DNA of 64,000 nt. It comes from Chamaecrista fasciculata (lineage: Eukaryota; Streptophyta; Magnoliopsida; Fabales; Fabaceae). The translations under genes and the position numbers were made by a program. A model generated the notes under the pieces. That model was not told where the DNA came from and did not search any database. It was given only the letters and a program-made list of their open reading frames with translations. Positions 10,177 to 21,388 of this stretch are shown here, one piece after another (positions within the stretch are counted from its first letter, which is position 1; the number at the start of each line of letters is the position of its first letter). Location of the stretch: NCBI GenBank assembly GCA_003254925.1, contig QANZ01034302.1:26067-90066 (forward strand), read 5' to 3'.

Positions 10177-10264
10177 ATTACAAAACCAGTCAAGGAAGTC
10201 TGCAGCTTCCTTCGTTGGGTGAGAAAAATTCTCAAATTACAATACCAGTTAAGGAGTTTTGTCC
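10148..10264. repeat. 59-bp direct duplication in the gag region
   Basis: TTCCTTCGTTGGGTGAGAA recurs with an offset of 59 bases (10148 and 10207), each followed by TTCTCAAATTACAA and a CCAGT-AAGG sequence. This tandem duplication has disrupted the reading frame of gag. Confidence 0.8.
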
Positions 10265-11860
10265 TAGACAATTTATCCTTCTCAAGGATAGATCGCAGTG
10301 ATAACGTTGAACTATTGTTTGCCATTGATTCTACAACTAAGATATGAAAAGTTTAACTAGCAGGAAAATATATATCCACCATTTTATAAAACCCAGTAAA
10401 ATTTATTATTAGTGGCTAAGACCCATATTTCACCAAAGTTTACCGTCGCTGAGGGCGATCATGCACCCTTTGGTTATTTAGGTAGGTAACTCCTTACCAA
10501 TCACATCTCTATGTCACTCTTAGATCCTTATGGGACTGTATCATCATATGATACTTATTATGGCATGTTTATCCCATCTAATGCCTTGAGGTCCAAAACC
10601 GTTTTGATAACCCCATTAAGTCACACAATAAAACTTGTGAATGGCTAGGTTCAAAACAACGAGGCCAAGGCCCAATCCCACATCATCAAGGTCCAACTAA
10701 ACACGTGTCGCTGAGGGCGATCACCGCATTTAAAGAACCAAGATTTCAATAGGCGTCGCGTTGAAACTCCCATTCACCCGTGTCTCCTCAAGGTCAAGGT
10801 AGATACGTGTCGCTGAGGGCGATCACCGCTCTACGATGAACAAGATTTCAACAGGGCGTTTTATTGACGGCATTAAAACTTAAGATTTTCTAAAAGGGTT
10901 TGATTTTTATTTAAAATGTTCCGTTTTTATAGTTTAATTTTAAAACTCCTTTTAAAATTAAACGAGTCATGCCACATGTTTATTTCCCCATGTATCTCAT
11001 ACATATAAACATGTGCCGGGATCTTGCATCCTATGCAAAATCCCACGCTCGTATCGTATACGTGGTTGTAGCATAAAATATAAAATAGCATGTTAAAATT
11101 TCGCACCCTAAGCATACATCTAGCGCATCACATACAAACTAAATGTAAAGCACACTATGTTTAGATATGGCCCATCTACCCTATAATTCTCTCAAGCCAA
11201 TGAGAGAATTTTTCTAAAAAGAAAAATAAAATTACAAGAGAATAAACCCCAGTTACATTGAGGTATAAACTGAAAGTAAAATTACATAAGAGTAGAGGGA
11301 GACGACACGCAGGCCGTATTTACCAAAATAAACCTCCTAGAGCCATATCCAACACCACACAATTCACATATGAACAATTCATATAATTATGTCAAACACA
11401 ACATACAACACATATCAAAAATTATTTTTAAAATGTGTTCAATTTAGGGTTTGTGCAATTTTAACATGCCTTTCTTGAAATCAGGCCTTTGTATCAATAA
11501 TTATAAATACCATGAATCTCCATTCAAGAATTTAAATTATTGACCCAAAAATTTTAAAATTCATAATTTTAATAAATTTTCAGCCACCCCACTATAATTA
11601 TAATTAAAACAATTTTATTTATAATTATATAGGGATTTCGACTTTAGGCCTGAAATTCAAGAAAATTTTTCAATCAATCCTATTGATTCCATATGTATCA
11701 TATACATATAATTTGCACCTTTTTCTGTAGATTGAGTTTTTAAGACAACTGTTCGGTGGATTTCTTTGTAAAACCAAAACAACTTGATTCAAAAGCGGTA
11801 AACACACATATCATACATCATATGTACACAAAAACAGTTTTAAATCCTAGAACTAGCGTG
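10265..11860 (-). other. copia untranslated leader with repeated motif
   Basis: No coding similarity is visible. The word GTCGCTGAGGGCGATCA occurs three times (about 10445, 10708 and 10808), the last two within a longer CGTGTCGCTGAGGGCGATCA-CCGC context. It lies between the primer binding site and gag, where copia leaders hold packaging and dimerisation signals. Its role here is unknown. Confidence 0.55.
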
Positions 11861-11872
11861 GCTCTGATACCA
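11861..11872 (-). other. copia primer binding site
   Basis: The minus strand reads TGGTATCAGAGC one base inside the LTR end, complementary to the 3' part of plant initiator methionyl-tRNA. This is the standard minus-strand primer site of plant Ty1/copia elements and fixes the element's orientation. Confidence 0.9.
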
Positions 11873-11873
11873 C

Positions 11874-13975
11874 TGTTGGGAATTCTAGGCGCCTAACGCA
11901 GCGGAAGCAAATATAAAATTTAAAATTTAAACACGCCAAGTCCTAAAATTCTCGAACGGATCCGCTAGTAGAATTTAAAACCTGTTAAGATAGTGGTATA
12001 CCTCACAAGTTCCAATCGGTTGGTTGTACAAGGCGTGTCCTAGAAGTCCACTCGTAGTGTCCTCCCTCCGCCGGTGATCCACACGAACAGTTTGTCGGGC
12101 ACCAAGGTGCTAGCCTTCTGTTCTTTTCACCAAAAGAACAAGGGACCAATCTACAGTGATTTTGAATTCAAGAACTCCTTCTTGAATCAAACAAGGTGGC
12201 GCAAAGAAGAAAACCCCACAAGAACTCCTTGTTTTTCCTTCTCCCACAAACCCTAATTTTGGTGACTGCAAATCGAAATTCCTAACTCCTTAGGCAAAGT
12301 CGATTTTTCTTCTCTCAACTCTTGGGAGCCAAAATTTTCTCTCACTTGGAAGAGCTAGGGTTGAAGGTGGCGATTTTTCTCTTCTCTCTCTCTACAAGGA
12401 GAAAGACCAAAAATCACAAATGAATTCTCACACCCTTTAGGCGCCTAGCCCTAGGGTCTTTAATTATTTTAGAGCATTATTATATTTCTAAAATCATGAG
12501 ATTACAATAATATCATGACTTCATGAATTGAATTTCTAATTAAAATATTACCTTAATATTTTAATTCAAATTCAAATTGCAATCTTGGAGAATCAAATGA
12601 GAGATCAAATCTCTCCTTGGGACCCACCAAGATGGCGTCATGCTCCCTCAAAAATTCTTTGGAATTTTATAAATCAAAAACAATCCTAACTCTTAGGAAG
12701 TCATGATTTTCCAAAGATCATGAGTTAAGATATTCCCTAATATCTATGATTAAAATCTTTTGATATCTATATCAAATCTTTTGAATTCAAACTCATGATT
12801 TAAATTAATGAAACAATTTCCATTAATTAAAATCCATCTCATGAGGCTCCACCCTCATACTAATATTAGGGAATTTTATAAATCAATAATCTCCTAACTT
12901 TTAGGAATCTTATCTGATTTATTTTCCCTAATATTTTAATTGTAAATAATTAATCCCTATTAATCATTTAACAATTATTATATTTAAACTTGTCTCACAA
13001 ATTTAAATATTTCACAACTGTAGATTATTTAAGACAAGACTTAATGTCCCAGACATTTTGCTATATCTTAAATTGTGCCACCGGAGTGACCCACAAATTA
13101 ACCCTAATTCGTGTCCCTTTAAGCGGTGTCCTGATCCTGCTCATGTGTGACCCAGCAGGCCTCACGTGAAGTTGAGAGCAAGCCATCTCTATGACCTACA
13201 AGTCGTGAGCAGACTCTAGCAAGCCATCATGACTACCCAAAACACGTGGGTTATCGTTTTTACCAAAACCGACTTAACCTTAGTACCACCTTGTCATAGA
13301 CCCTATTGTCACACGATATCTTGGTCATGGATTAGGCACAAGAAAGTCATCCATAATCCAAACCACAACTTTCTCGATCTTCTTGAGTAAGTCCCATTTC
13401 CCAGCGTGGCCACGCATTTCCTTGGACAGGCTCATCGAGGGCGCCAGTTAGATATCTCTCATTTAATGAGGGACAAAATCCCATTTTGGCCAATCCACAT
13501 TCCTCAACACGGCAATCAACCAAACCCGTACCTAGCCCTTATGGCTACCCTGCTACGGGCAACGTTAGACTAGGCCAAAGTCTGACAACTGCAACGCCGA
13601 AATAATGATGACCTCAGGTCTAAGGCGTCGTGACAGGCGTACAGGAGCGGCAAGCTGATGACTAAACCCATGCAGGACTCTTCGGGTCATGTCCAGCAAA
13701 TCGTAACCCCTTACATAATTGCACCATGACTCTCGTAAAGCATCTAGTGCATGTATCTCCATACACCGAGGTCATGCTGGTCTTAGTTCATTTCAAGTTC
13801 CCACCTGAATGAGCGACCAGGCACAGTTTAGACTAATTATCACATAATTAATCAGGGACTGTTATCATAGTAAACATGCTAATAATATGATAACCATTAA
13901 TTTATCTCCATAAATTAATCAATATGTTCAAAACATATTTATAAAATGATTGGCCCTAGGGCACAATCTCCAACA
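11874..13975 (-). repeat. full-length 5' LTR of the copia element, 2,102 bp
   Basis: Begins TGTTGGAGATTG and ends AATTCCCAACA on the minus strand, with TG...CA ends and a short TGTTGG/CCAACA inverted repeat. Its U3-side half is matched by 5699-6733. The outer edge abuts FAR1-like coding sequence at 13976, so it inserted inside a gene. Confidence 0.9.
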
Positions 13976-14657
13976 CGAAGTGGATGTGTTCTCGATAACA
14001 ATGGACGTGTAATCAAAGAAGATCCTAAATTGGTTGTCTCGAATCGATTCAAGGACTTGTGTCGAACTGTAGTTGAGATAACAAGTAAAGCTACTGAAAC
14101 AGATGATGCTACAACATTTTTTTGCCAATAAGCTACTTGAACTTGGCATAGAAGTTGATAAAATTTTGATGAAAATTTCTTCGGCTCAAAACCAGCAAGG
14201 TATAGCATCAGACAAAATGATTTCAAATGATTCTAACAAACATCTTGAGTATAAGGATGAGACTAGTACATTTGAAAAAAACACACCTCTTCATGTGACG
14301 GGAATGAAAAAGAAAGATGGTGTATCTCGTGTCAAAGGTCGGCCTAAAAGTTGTTTGGAAAAAAAAAAAAAACCAAAGAAGCGTTCACAAGTGTCCTTAC
14401 CATCATCAAGTAATTTTGGTTACTCTGTCTCTACTTCAATACCAGCTCCACAGGTATATTTACTTAGTCATCTTTATCTCAACTATTTTATTGATTATAA
14501 CTATATCAACTTTTAACATTTTATAAATTACAAACTTCAGTCTCTATGATTATTTTAATATATTTGTATTATTTATTTTGTAATGTTTCTCATGTTCTTT
14601 ATTTTTTTTTTCATTATTATAATGCAGAGTAGCACATCAAACCAGAAGGAAGGATGA
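13976..14657 (+). pseudogene. FAR1-related (FRS) gene, C-terminal remnant
   Basis: Coding similarity begins directly at the LTR edge: RSGCVLDNNGRVIKEDPKLV, then VSNRFKDLCRTVVEI and TSKATETDDAT. This is the C-terminal region shared by FAR1/FHY3-related proteins, plant transcription factors domesticated from Mutator-like transposases. In the T-run at about 14117-14123 one extra base shifts the frame, and reading resumes as FFANKLLELGIEVDKILMKI. It ends with a basic region (MKKKDGVSRVKGRPKS, KKKPKKRSQ) at a GT donor (14454). A plausible last exon, 14628-14657, follows a GCAG acceptor and ends in TGA. The N-terminal DNA-binding, MULE transposase and SWIM portions are absent, lost beyond the copia element. 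Confidence 0.8.
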
Positions 14658-15327
14658 GCATGCATTTATTTTCCTTTAGAAGTTGATGAAAATATTTTGT
14701 CTTATGTCAACTTATATTTGAACTAAATTATATTTGTTTATGGATTATGTATTTCTTCTTTCATATTTTGAACTTAATCACTTGATTTTATTATCAGTCT
14801 AAACTATACTATTAATGTTTCTAATTCCAAATAGATATATCTCATTTAAAAGTACATTTGCTTCTTTTGGTATTCACAGTGTCATTACTTGTAAAAATTA
14901 TAGCTTATACAAATTATTTGGAGTAGATCTTTAGTTTGGAGATTTTGTTGCCAACTGTCACTAGGCTTCTTCTAGCAATTACAGGGTCAATATGCAAAAC
15001 TGCTCTATTGCCAATGAGTTACTTGGATACTAGTTTTTTTTTAGAGCTTCTTCATTTGAGGAGGGAAATAACCTCTAACCTTTTTCATAATTTTCTCCAA
15101 GTTAGATGAAAGATTAATGTTTAGTTAATAATTGTATGGGACCTATTTGTAATTTTCTATTCCTTTTTTGAATAATTGTATGGGATTACTAGCTCACGTA
15201 GAAGAGGCATTGGATGACTGTAATGTATCTTTTTGTTTATTTAATATAGTTCCTCGTTCATGAAAAAAAACATAAACTTTCTCCTGAATCAAGGAAAGTC
15301 GAGAAATGCAAAAAATAAATAAATAAA
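14658..15327. other. AT-rich intergenic stretch
   Basis: AT-rich sequence downstream of the FRS remnant, probably its old 3' flank. I see no ORF, repeat or RNA gene. Confidence 0.5.
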
Positions 15328-15776
15328 TAATAAGTAGGGTAAATTATAATTTGGTACTCTATAGTTTGGCCATATTTCACTTTGGTACCCTGTGGTTTAA
15401 AAAATGACACTTTGGCACCTTGTGGTATTCTCCATTAACACTTTGGTACCCTTTGGAGCTATTTTGTAATTTTAACCATAACAAATTTTGCAAAAATTAC
15501 ATATTGACCCCAAATTTTTTTTAAAGTTTTCATTTTAGTCCATAAATAATATGTATCCAGGGACCTATTTTTAATTTTTTTGAAAACTTTTTGGGGTCAA
15601 TATGTAATTTTTGTAAAATTTGTTATGGTTAAAATTATAAAATAGCTCCAAAAGGTACCAAAGTGTTAATGGAGATTACCACAGGGTACCAAAGTGTCAT
15701 TTTTTAAACCACAAGGTACCAAAGTAAAATATGACCAAACTATAGGATACTAAAGTGTAATTTACCCTAATAATTA
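15328..15776. mobile_element. fold-back MULE-type MITE, TTTGGTACC family, copy 1
   Basis: The element 15337-15767 starts GGGTAAATTATAATTTGG and ends with the complement (GTAATTTACCC). The inverted arms are about 180 bp and contain repeated TTTGGTACC, CACTTTGG and CATTAACACTTTGG words. Flanking repeats are TAATAAGTA (15328-15336) and TAATAATTA (15768-15776), 8 of 9 matching. There is no coding capacity. Related copies are at 38277, 55138 and 56253. Confidence 0.85.
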
Positions 15777-15815
15777 AAAGTCATAGATGAGAACAATACT
15801 AATAATGAATCTCAC

Positions 15816-15941
15816 CTAAACACCTCTGGAGATCCTTCTTTATCTATACTCTGTTTGAAATTTGGATCAATCGAAATAATTTTATCTTTAAGTCCACCTC
15901 TTCTTCGCTTAACAAAATCTTCACTGGTGCTCATTTCAGAG
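15816..15941 (-). CDS. possible small coding exon, unrecognised
   Basis: On the minus strand a TTTAGATTCTGCAG acceptor ends just before this segment. An ATG lies at 15934-15932, and the frame MSTSEDFVKRRRGGLKDKII then SIDPNFKQSIDKEGSPEVF runs 39 codons to a good donor, AG|GTGAGA. The protein would be basic then acidic, and I do not recognise it. No following exon is evident to the left, where a fold-back MITE begins 49 bases away. It may be the first coding exon of a decayed gene or a chance ORF. Confidence 0.3.
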
Positions 15942-15994
15942 CTGCAGAATCTAAAAACATTGTTAGTTTGAATCCTTACCCTAACCTCAAAGAA

Positions 15995-18900
15995 AAAAAT
16001 CACTCTCTTTGTTAACTGAGATAGACCAAGAAAGAATTTTTTAAAGCTAAACACTGATGGATCTATGAAAAAGAACTTAGTTGGTGCAAGTCTTCTTTCC
16101 TTCTTTAGTGTTAGGGTTTCTCCTTATTGTATCGTTTATTTTTATCATTACAAATATATATTGTGACCAAAGGTCAAAGATGTTAAAAATATATATTAAA
16201 GTTTCTTGTTTCATCAACTAAAGTTAATAAAGCTAAATAGTAGCTTAATATTTATAGATAACAAAAATATAACGTTAATGATAATAAAAGAAATGGTAGA
16301 AGATGAATAAATGACGGCCAACAAAATCTCTCAATTACAAAAAAAAAATAATTGATTCATCAGTATCTTCGGCAGCAGCTTCAGAAGCGACACTGATGAT
16401 AGCTCTGAAGGCGACTCTAACTACAATACCGATGACCCCTCCTTTAATTTTCTAGGTATATATTTTGTCTCTCTTCCTCCATTAGGAGGTCTCTACTTCC
16501 ATTAGGGAATTTTTCCCCTTTCATTGGGAAAGGGTTTTTCTTTTTTCTTTTTTTTCTTAAAATGTAAGAAGAGTCTTCTTCATAGAATGAAAAGAGATGT
16601 GTTGCCTCTTTCAGTTCTTTTTTTTTTCTCTCTCTATTTTCAATATTAGAGTATATATACTTTTTTCATGTATTTGAGAGGAGATCTAGACTTAGTTCTT
16701 AATATTCTTAAGTGTGTTGCGTGAGTTTCTTTCATACTCCTTTGTAATCAGTTCTAGGAGTTCTTGACTGGACTTTATTGTTAGATTTGAGTCATGATTG
16801 TATCTCCTTTGTTGTATAGTCTTATGCTATTGTACTGTTTTTCTTTATGAATGAAGTTCATGTTCTAACAAATATATATATACATGTCTATAAAGTTTAA
16901 AATAATTAAAAATTAAAAATTAATTAAAAGATTATAAATATTATATATTTAATTATATAGAAGATTAATAAAAAAAATTATAAAAATATGTATCTATAAT
17001 TTTTTTAAAAAAATAATATACAAGGGGCTAATCATTTTTTTTTATCAAATACATGGCTAATCATTGAATAAATGTAATTGTTATAAATTTAGATATATTT
17101 ATAAAAGATATTTGTTTAAAAATATATTATGATTATACAAAATAATTTAGAGTACAACTAATAATAAAAATCGATTATTTGTTTTTAGTTATTTGGAGAT
17201 TGGGAAATATAATAAAGAAAAATTATACACCTCCCAACAATCTTTCTTTTAAAGCTGCATATTATCAATTATGCTTCTGTAAATCTTTTTAAAATATTAC
17301 TAAAAAGAACTGAACGGACTGATATTTATTTGCAATAACATATGTTTTACTGCCCAAAAAAAAATGATGAACGTGGGGTAGAAAACTTGATAGTTGGGTG
17401 ATTTTATTTTTATTTTATTTTTATTTTTATTTATAATATATTTATTAAATATTATTTTATGTAATATAGTTTTATAGAACCGACTAAAAAAATCCTTCAA
17501 ATATATATAATAGTATAGATCAGATATATATAATATTATCGATAATGACATTCTTTTTGGAATTACATAGTCTTTAATTTTGTTCGTCATGGACCTTATT
17601 GGGTTGTCGTTTTAAGTCTAGTCTACTGTTATGAATATTTTTTTATTTGTTAGCCATTTATTTCTTTGTTCCTTTTTTTTACATGAACTTGTTTAAGGGT
17701 GATTAATATAAGTTTAAGGCAATATTAATTATTTTAAAATAATTCAATGTATATTTCATTTGGACAAGCAATTTAAGTATTTAGCACCTTCTATGTAATT
17801 TGATTAGACTCTCAAATGCTTTTTTAATTATAAACTAATTTTAAAAATTTATTGCCTTATCCATTATATTTTTTAGATTGCTTTCCTAAATTACTTTTAA
17901 ATATCTATTGACTATCCCTCATAAAAATCACCATGGACAATTTTTTTAAAATATTAAAACACCAAATAAAATATTGGGAAGTAGGAAGCCAAGTTTGAAA
18001 AGGAAGCAAATTTCTTGGATTGATGTTTAGGTACAATTGTTCGGATAGCATGGTGCTTGTGGATGTTGGCCACGAGGCATAGAAGAATCTAAGAATTTGT
18101 TGCATGTATCAAGATGTTATATCATATATCATATCATATAAATATATAAAAGTTTAAGGAAATGATAGAGCAATCCAATTTTTTTACTTTGATTTTATAC
18201 ATTTTTCAATGAAAAGTGATTTAAAAACAAAAAAGAAAATAAGATAAATAAACAAGTGAAAAGAAAGAAAGAAAGAAAAAATAGATTGCTTTGTCTACTG
18301 AGCTTTTGATATCATTATCCTAAAGTTTATGAGAGGACCAACATAGTACAAGAAGATTAAGATTAGTGTGTCAATTATTGTGTCTACGACTATGAAACAT
18401 TGACACTGATACGGACATGGACAGTCGAACATACCGACACGCTAAAATCTTAAAATTATATAACACAAAACAACATATATTTTATATATAAAAATAATAA
18501 AAAATTCATAAGTTTTGATGAAAAATTTTAAAAATTACAATATTTATTTATAATATGTTATATATATTATTATTATTTATTATTGTTTGTCATCTTAAAG
18601 TCATAAAAAATAATTTTATATTTTGAAACTTATGAATATGTGTTGTATANAGATAAAGATATAATGAAGTTTCAAAGATAAAAATTGAACATTTATTACA
18701 ACAAAATTTAATATAATTATGACAATGAATTGTAGGAATTAAATTAAAATTGGTCAATAATATTAATAAATTATTAAAATCAATCGAAACAACAATATCA
18801 ATACTAATTATTAATTAATTTAATTTTCCACCCATGAAAGTAGGACACAGGCTGCAAACCTTGACAGCTTGAAGATTCTGCGCAACTGTGGGGTATGCTG

Positions 18901-19253
18901 ACAAGCTCAACCGAGAAGTTTAGTTCATTTTTATAACTTGAACATGAGATAAATTAATATTTTTTATTAGTAAACAAATAATTTAAAAGAATCTTCTTAA
19001 CATCATAGTGAAGTAATTGTCATGACTTATGATATGAAAGCTGAATACGATATTTTATTAATGTTGCTGATAGGCTATTAAGGGGACATTAATTTTCTTT
19101 TAGGAGGCTCTTCTCTTATTTGTAGACTTCATTATGAGGAGGATGCTTTCGAATTAGTCCGGTGTATGTTTAGTAATATACTACTAATATGCACCCAAGA
19201 CCAAACCTTTTGTACTTTTTTGTGTGTTTAATGTTCATTTTCATTTTAGTTAA
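15995..19253. other. AT-rich gene-poor region
   Basis: Mostly AT-rich spacer. A less AT-rich patch at about 16345-16440 reads SSFRSDTDDSSEGDSNYNTD on the plus strand, followed by T-rich sequence and a TATGAATGAAGTTCATG-type tail (about 16850) that could be the 3' end of a LINE. Microsatellite-like patches occur at 17400-17440 (TTTTATTTTTA) and 18120-18145 (ATATC). There is one undetermined base at 18650. A segment at 18377-18475 (TATGAAACATTGACAC, CCGACACGCTAAAATC) resembles, inverted, 52385-52560, and so is a dispersed repeat. No gene was identified. Confidence 0.5.
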
Positions 19254-19805
19254 AAAGAAAAAGGCCAAAGTCCTATTTTGGTCCCTCAGTTATGCAGTGT
19301 TTCAAATTGGTCCTCCAGTTATTTTTCGTTCCATATCGGTCCCCCAGTTATGCAAAACTTGGCAAAGTTGGTCCCTCTAACAGTTTCTATCCATCTGTTA
19401 AAAAAAAGACAAAATTGATTTTTAACTCTTAAAAGTTTATTTTATTTTGTATCAAGGACCTTTTTCTCTATAATAGAACCAAAACGTAAGATAGTTGAAA
19501 TAACTTGGGGGTTTTAGTTTATTTCACACCAAAAATTAATCTCTCTCTCTCTCCATCTATCTTATCCCATTTCCCTTCAATAAACAAGTGAAAAAGTCCT
19601 TGATGAAAAAAATTAAACTTTTAGGAGTTAAAAATCAATTTTGTCTTTTTTTTAACAGAAAAATGGATGGAAACTGTTAGAGGGACCAACTTTGCCAAGT
19701 TTTGCATAACTGGGGGACCAATATGGAACGAAAAATAACTGGAGGACCAGTTTAAAACACTTAGCATAACTGGGGGACCAAAATAGAACTTTGGCCAAAG
19801 AAAAA
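19254..19805. mobile_element. fold-back MULE-type MITE, TTTGGTCCC family, perfect 9-bp TSD
   Basis: The element 19263-19796 starts GGCCAAAGTCCTATTTTGG and ends with its complement (ACTTTGGCC). The arms of roughly 190 bp are highly similar and carry repeated GGTCCCCCAGTTATGC words. The flanking 9-mers are identical: AAAGAAAAA at 19254-19262 and 19797-19805. There is no ORF of note. It is non-autonomous. Confidence 0.88.
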
Positions 19806-20680
19806 AGAAAAGTAATAACAAACTGAAGAGGAAATTTATTTTTTAGTCCTAAAATTTATGTCAATATTACAGTTTCATCTTTAAATTTTGAAAATATACT
19901 TCTTTCTTTTTAGTCCTAACCTTTTTAATAAATTTCAACTAATTAATTCTTGAACTGTTTTATATAAAAACTAGGAATGACAATTTAGACAAATATTTAG
20001 GTTATCCATCTGAATCCACTTGTAAAACATATTTAGGATCCGTTGGATACAAAATATTAAATAAGGTATGAGTAATGAATATTTTAAAATTATCAAATAT
20101 CGGTCTGTAGATGTAAATATTGACTCAACTACTCGTTATCAATTTAAAATAAACAGATAGTTAGAGTATTTGATTTCTTTACTCCATAATATAAATATTT
20201 TATTATATTTTAAATTAATTTTTTTTAATTAATAAATATTGAGTATTGATGAAGTTCAAAAAAATTGGGATGGAGTGGATCGCTAAGCATGTTGATCATG
20301 CAAGAGAAGACACTGGGACTGGATTCCCGTTGTATCTCCGATGCCAAAGTCAGTAATTGTTCTGAGAGAGAAAGGGGAATTTAGAGAGAATATTAGTTGA
20401 GAGATTGAATGTGTGTACCTTTTAAGACGGTTTAATGAGTATATGTACTGTGTCAAAGTCAGGGAAGGAGAATGCAGTTATAACTAACTATAATAACTTT
20501 CTAAGCTTTAGGGGATCACTTATGAGGTATCATATATCATATTGGATATCCTATCTTATATCTATTATTTTCAGGTACTTTAGATATTTTGGGTACCCAT
20601 TGAATACCAAATATTGGATAGAGTATAAATACATATACTAAATTATCGAATGTTGATAGAATATGAATATTAAATAAAGG
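19806..20680. other. AT-rich intergenic stretch
   Basis: AT-rich, with a few TTTTAGTCC words and repeated GGATATCC/TATTGGATA-like strings (about 20540-20640). I see no gene. Confidence 0.5.
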
Positions 20681-21090
20681 CCAAAGTCTCAAATTGGTCC
20701 CTTATCTTTCATTTGTTTCATACTGGTCCTACATGTTTCTATGATGTTTCAAATTGGTAGCAAAAATACTTAATGTGGTCATATCTCTCGTATTTTAAGC
20801 TTAAATGTGACGAATTCAGAGTTAAAAGTTTATTTTGACGAGTACTTTGGGACCATCAACAATTGGGGTCAAATCGAGTCCAACCAGTGGATAATTCGTT
20901 TTATGGTCGAACAAATGAAATTAGTCTCTATCGTTTTAAAGTTCAAATGTGACGAATTTTGAAATTATGTACTAACTTTTAAAAAGTTTTTTTTCTTTAT
21001 CTAATTAAGATCATTAGTAAATGAGGCCAAATCGCATATCAAAAATATTTTTGGAATTAATTTGAAAAATTATCAAAGATAAGAAACGGG
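20681..21090. mobile_element. truncated fold-back element, TTTGGTCCC family
   Basis: The left end GGCCAAAGTCTCAAATTGG is intact, and the interior (CTTATCTTTCATTTGTTTCA, GACGAATT, TTTGGGACCATCAAC) is shared with 58178-58680. The right arm stops near 21080 without the complementary end, so it is truncated just upstream of the PDH-E2 gene. Confidence 0.7.
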
Positions 21091-21388
21091 CAGCACAAGT
21101 GTTACTTTTGTAACCAGTGTGTGTATGCTATGTCAAGAAATAATCAAATAAAAACGTAGCAGAAAGTGAAAAAATAAAAAAGGAAAATGGTAAAATAACC
21201 ATAAAGTCTCAGCTTTTGCTTGCTACCACCTTCAACTTCTGATCTCTGACCAAACCCTAACCCACCTAACCAGATCAATCTATCACACACCCATCTTTCA
21301 ATCCCCTTTTCGCTCTTCATTTCATTCTCACTTTCCCTTTCGTTCACTTGATTTTCATTCTTCGGCTGATTTCATTGGCGATACCAAT

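Larger units (their letters stand above)
5699..13975 (-). mobile_element. decayed Ty1/copia LTR retrotransposon, one LTR truncated
   Basis: Read on the minus strand the order is: 5' LTR (13975-11874), primer binding site TGGTATCAGAGC (11872-11861, typical of plant copia elements), long leader, gag (about 10176-9843), protease (about 9698-9498), GAG-pre-integrase (about 9350-9178), integrase (about 9000-8600), reverse transcriptase (8312-7279), RNase H (about 7204-7030), purine-rich tract (GTGGGAGTC, 6742-6734) and 3' LTR (6733-5699). Integrase before reverse transcriptase is the copia order. All ORFs carry frameshifts or stops. The intact LTR is 2,102 bp (TGTTGG...CCAACA), but the 3' LTR is only 1,035 bp, so the left end and its target duplication are lost. 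I count roughly two dozen mismatches over the shared 1,035 bp. Confidence 0.92.
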
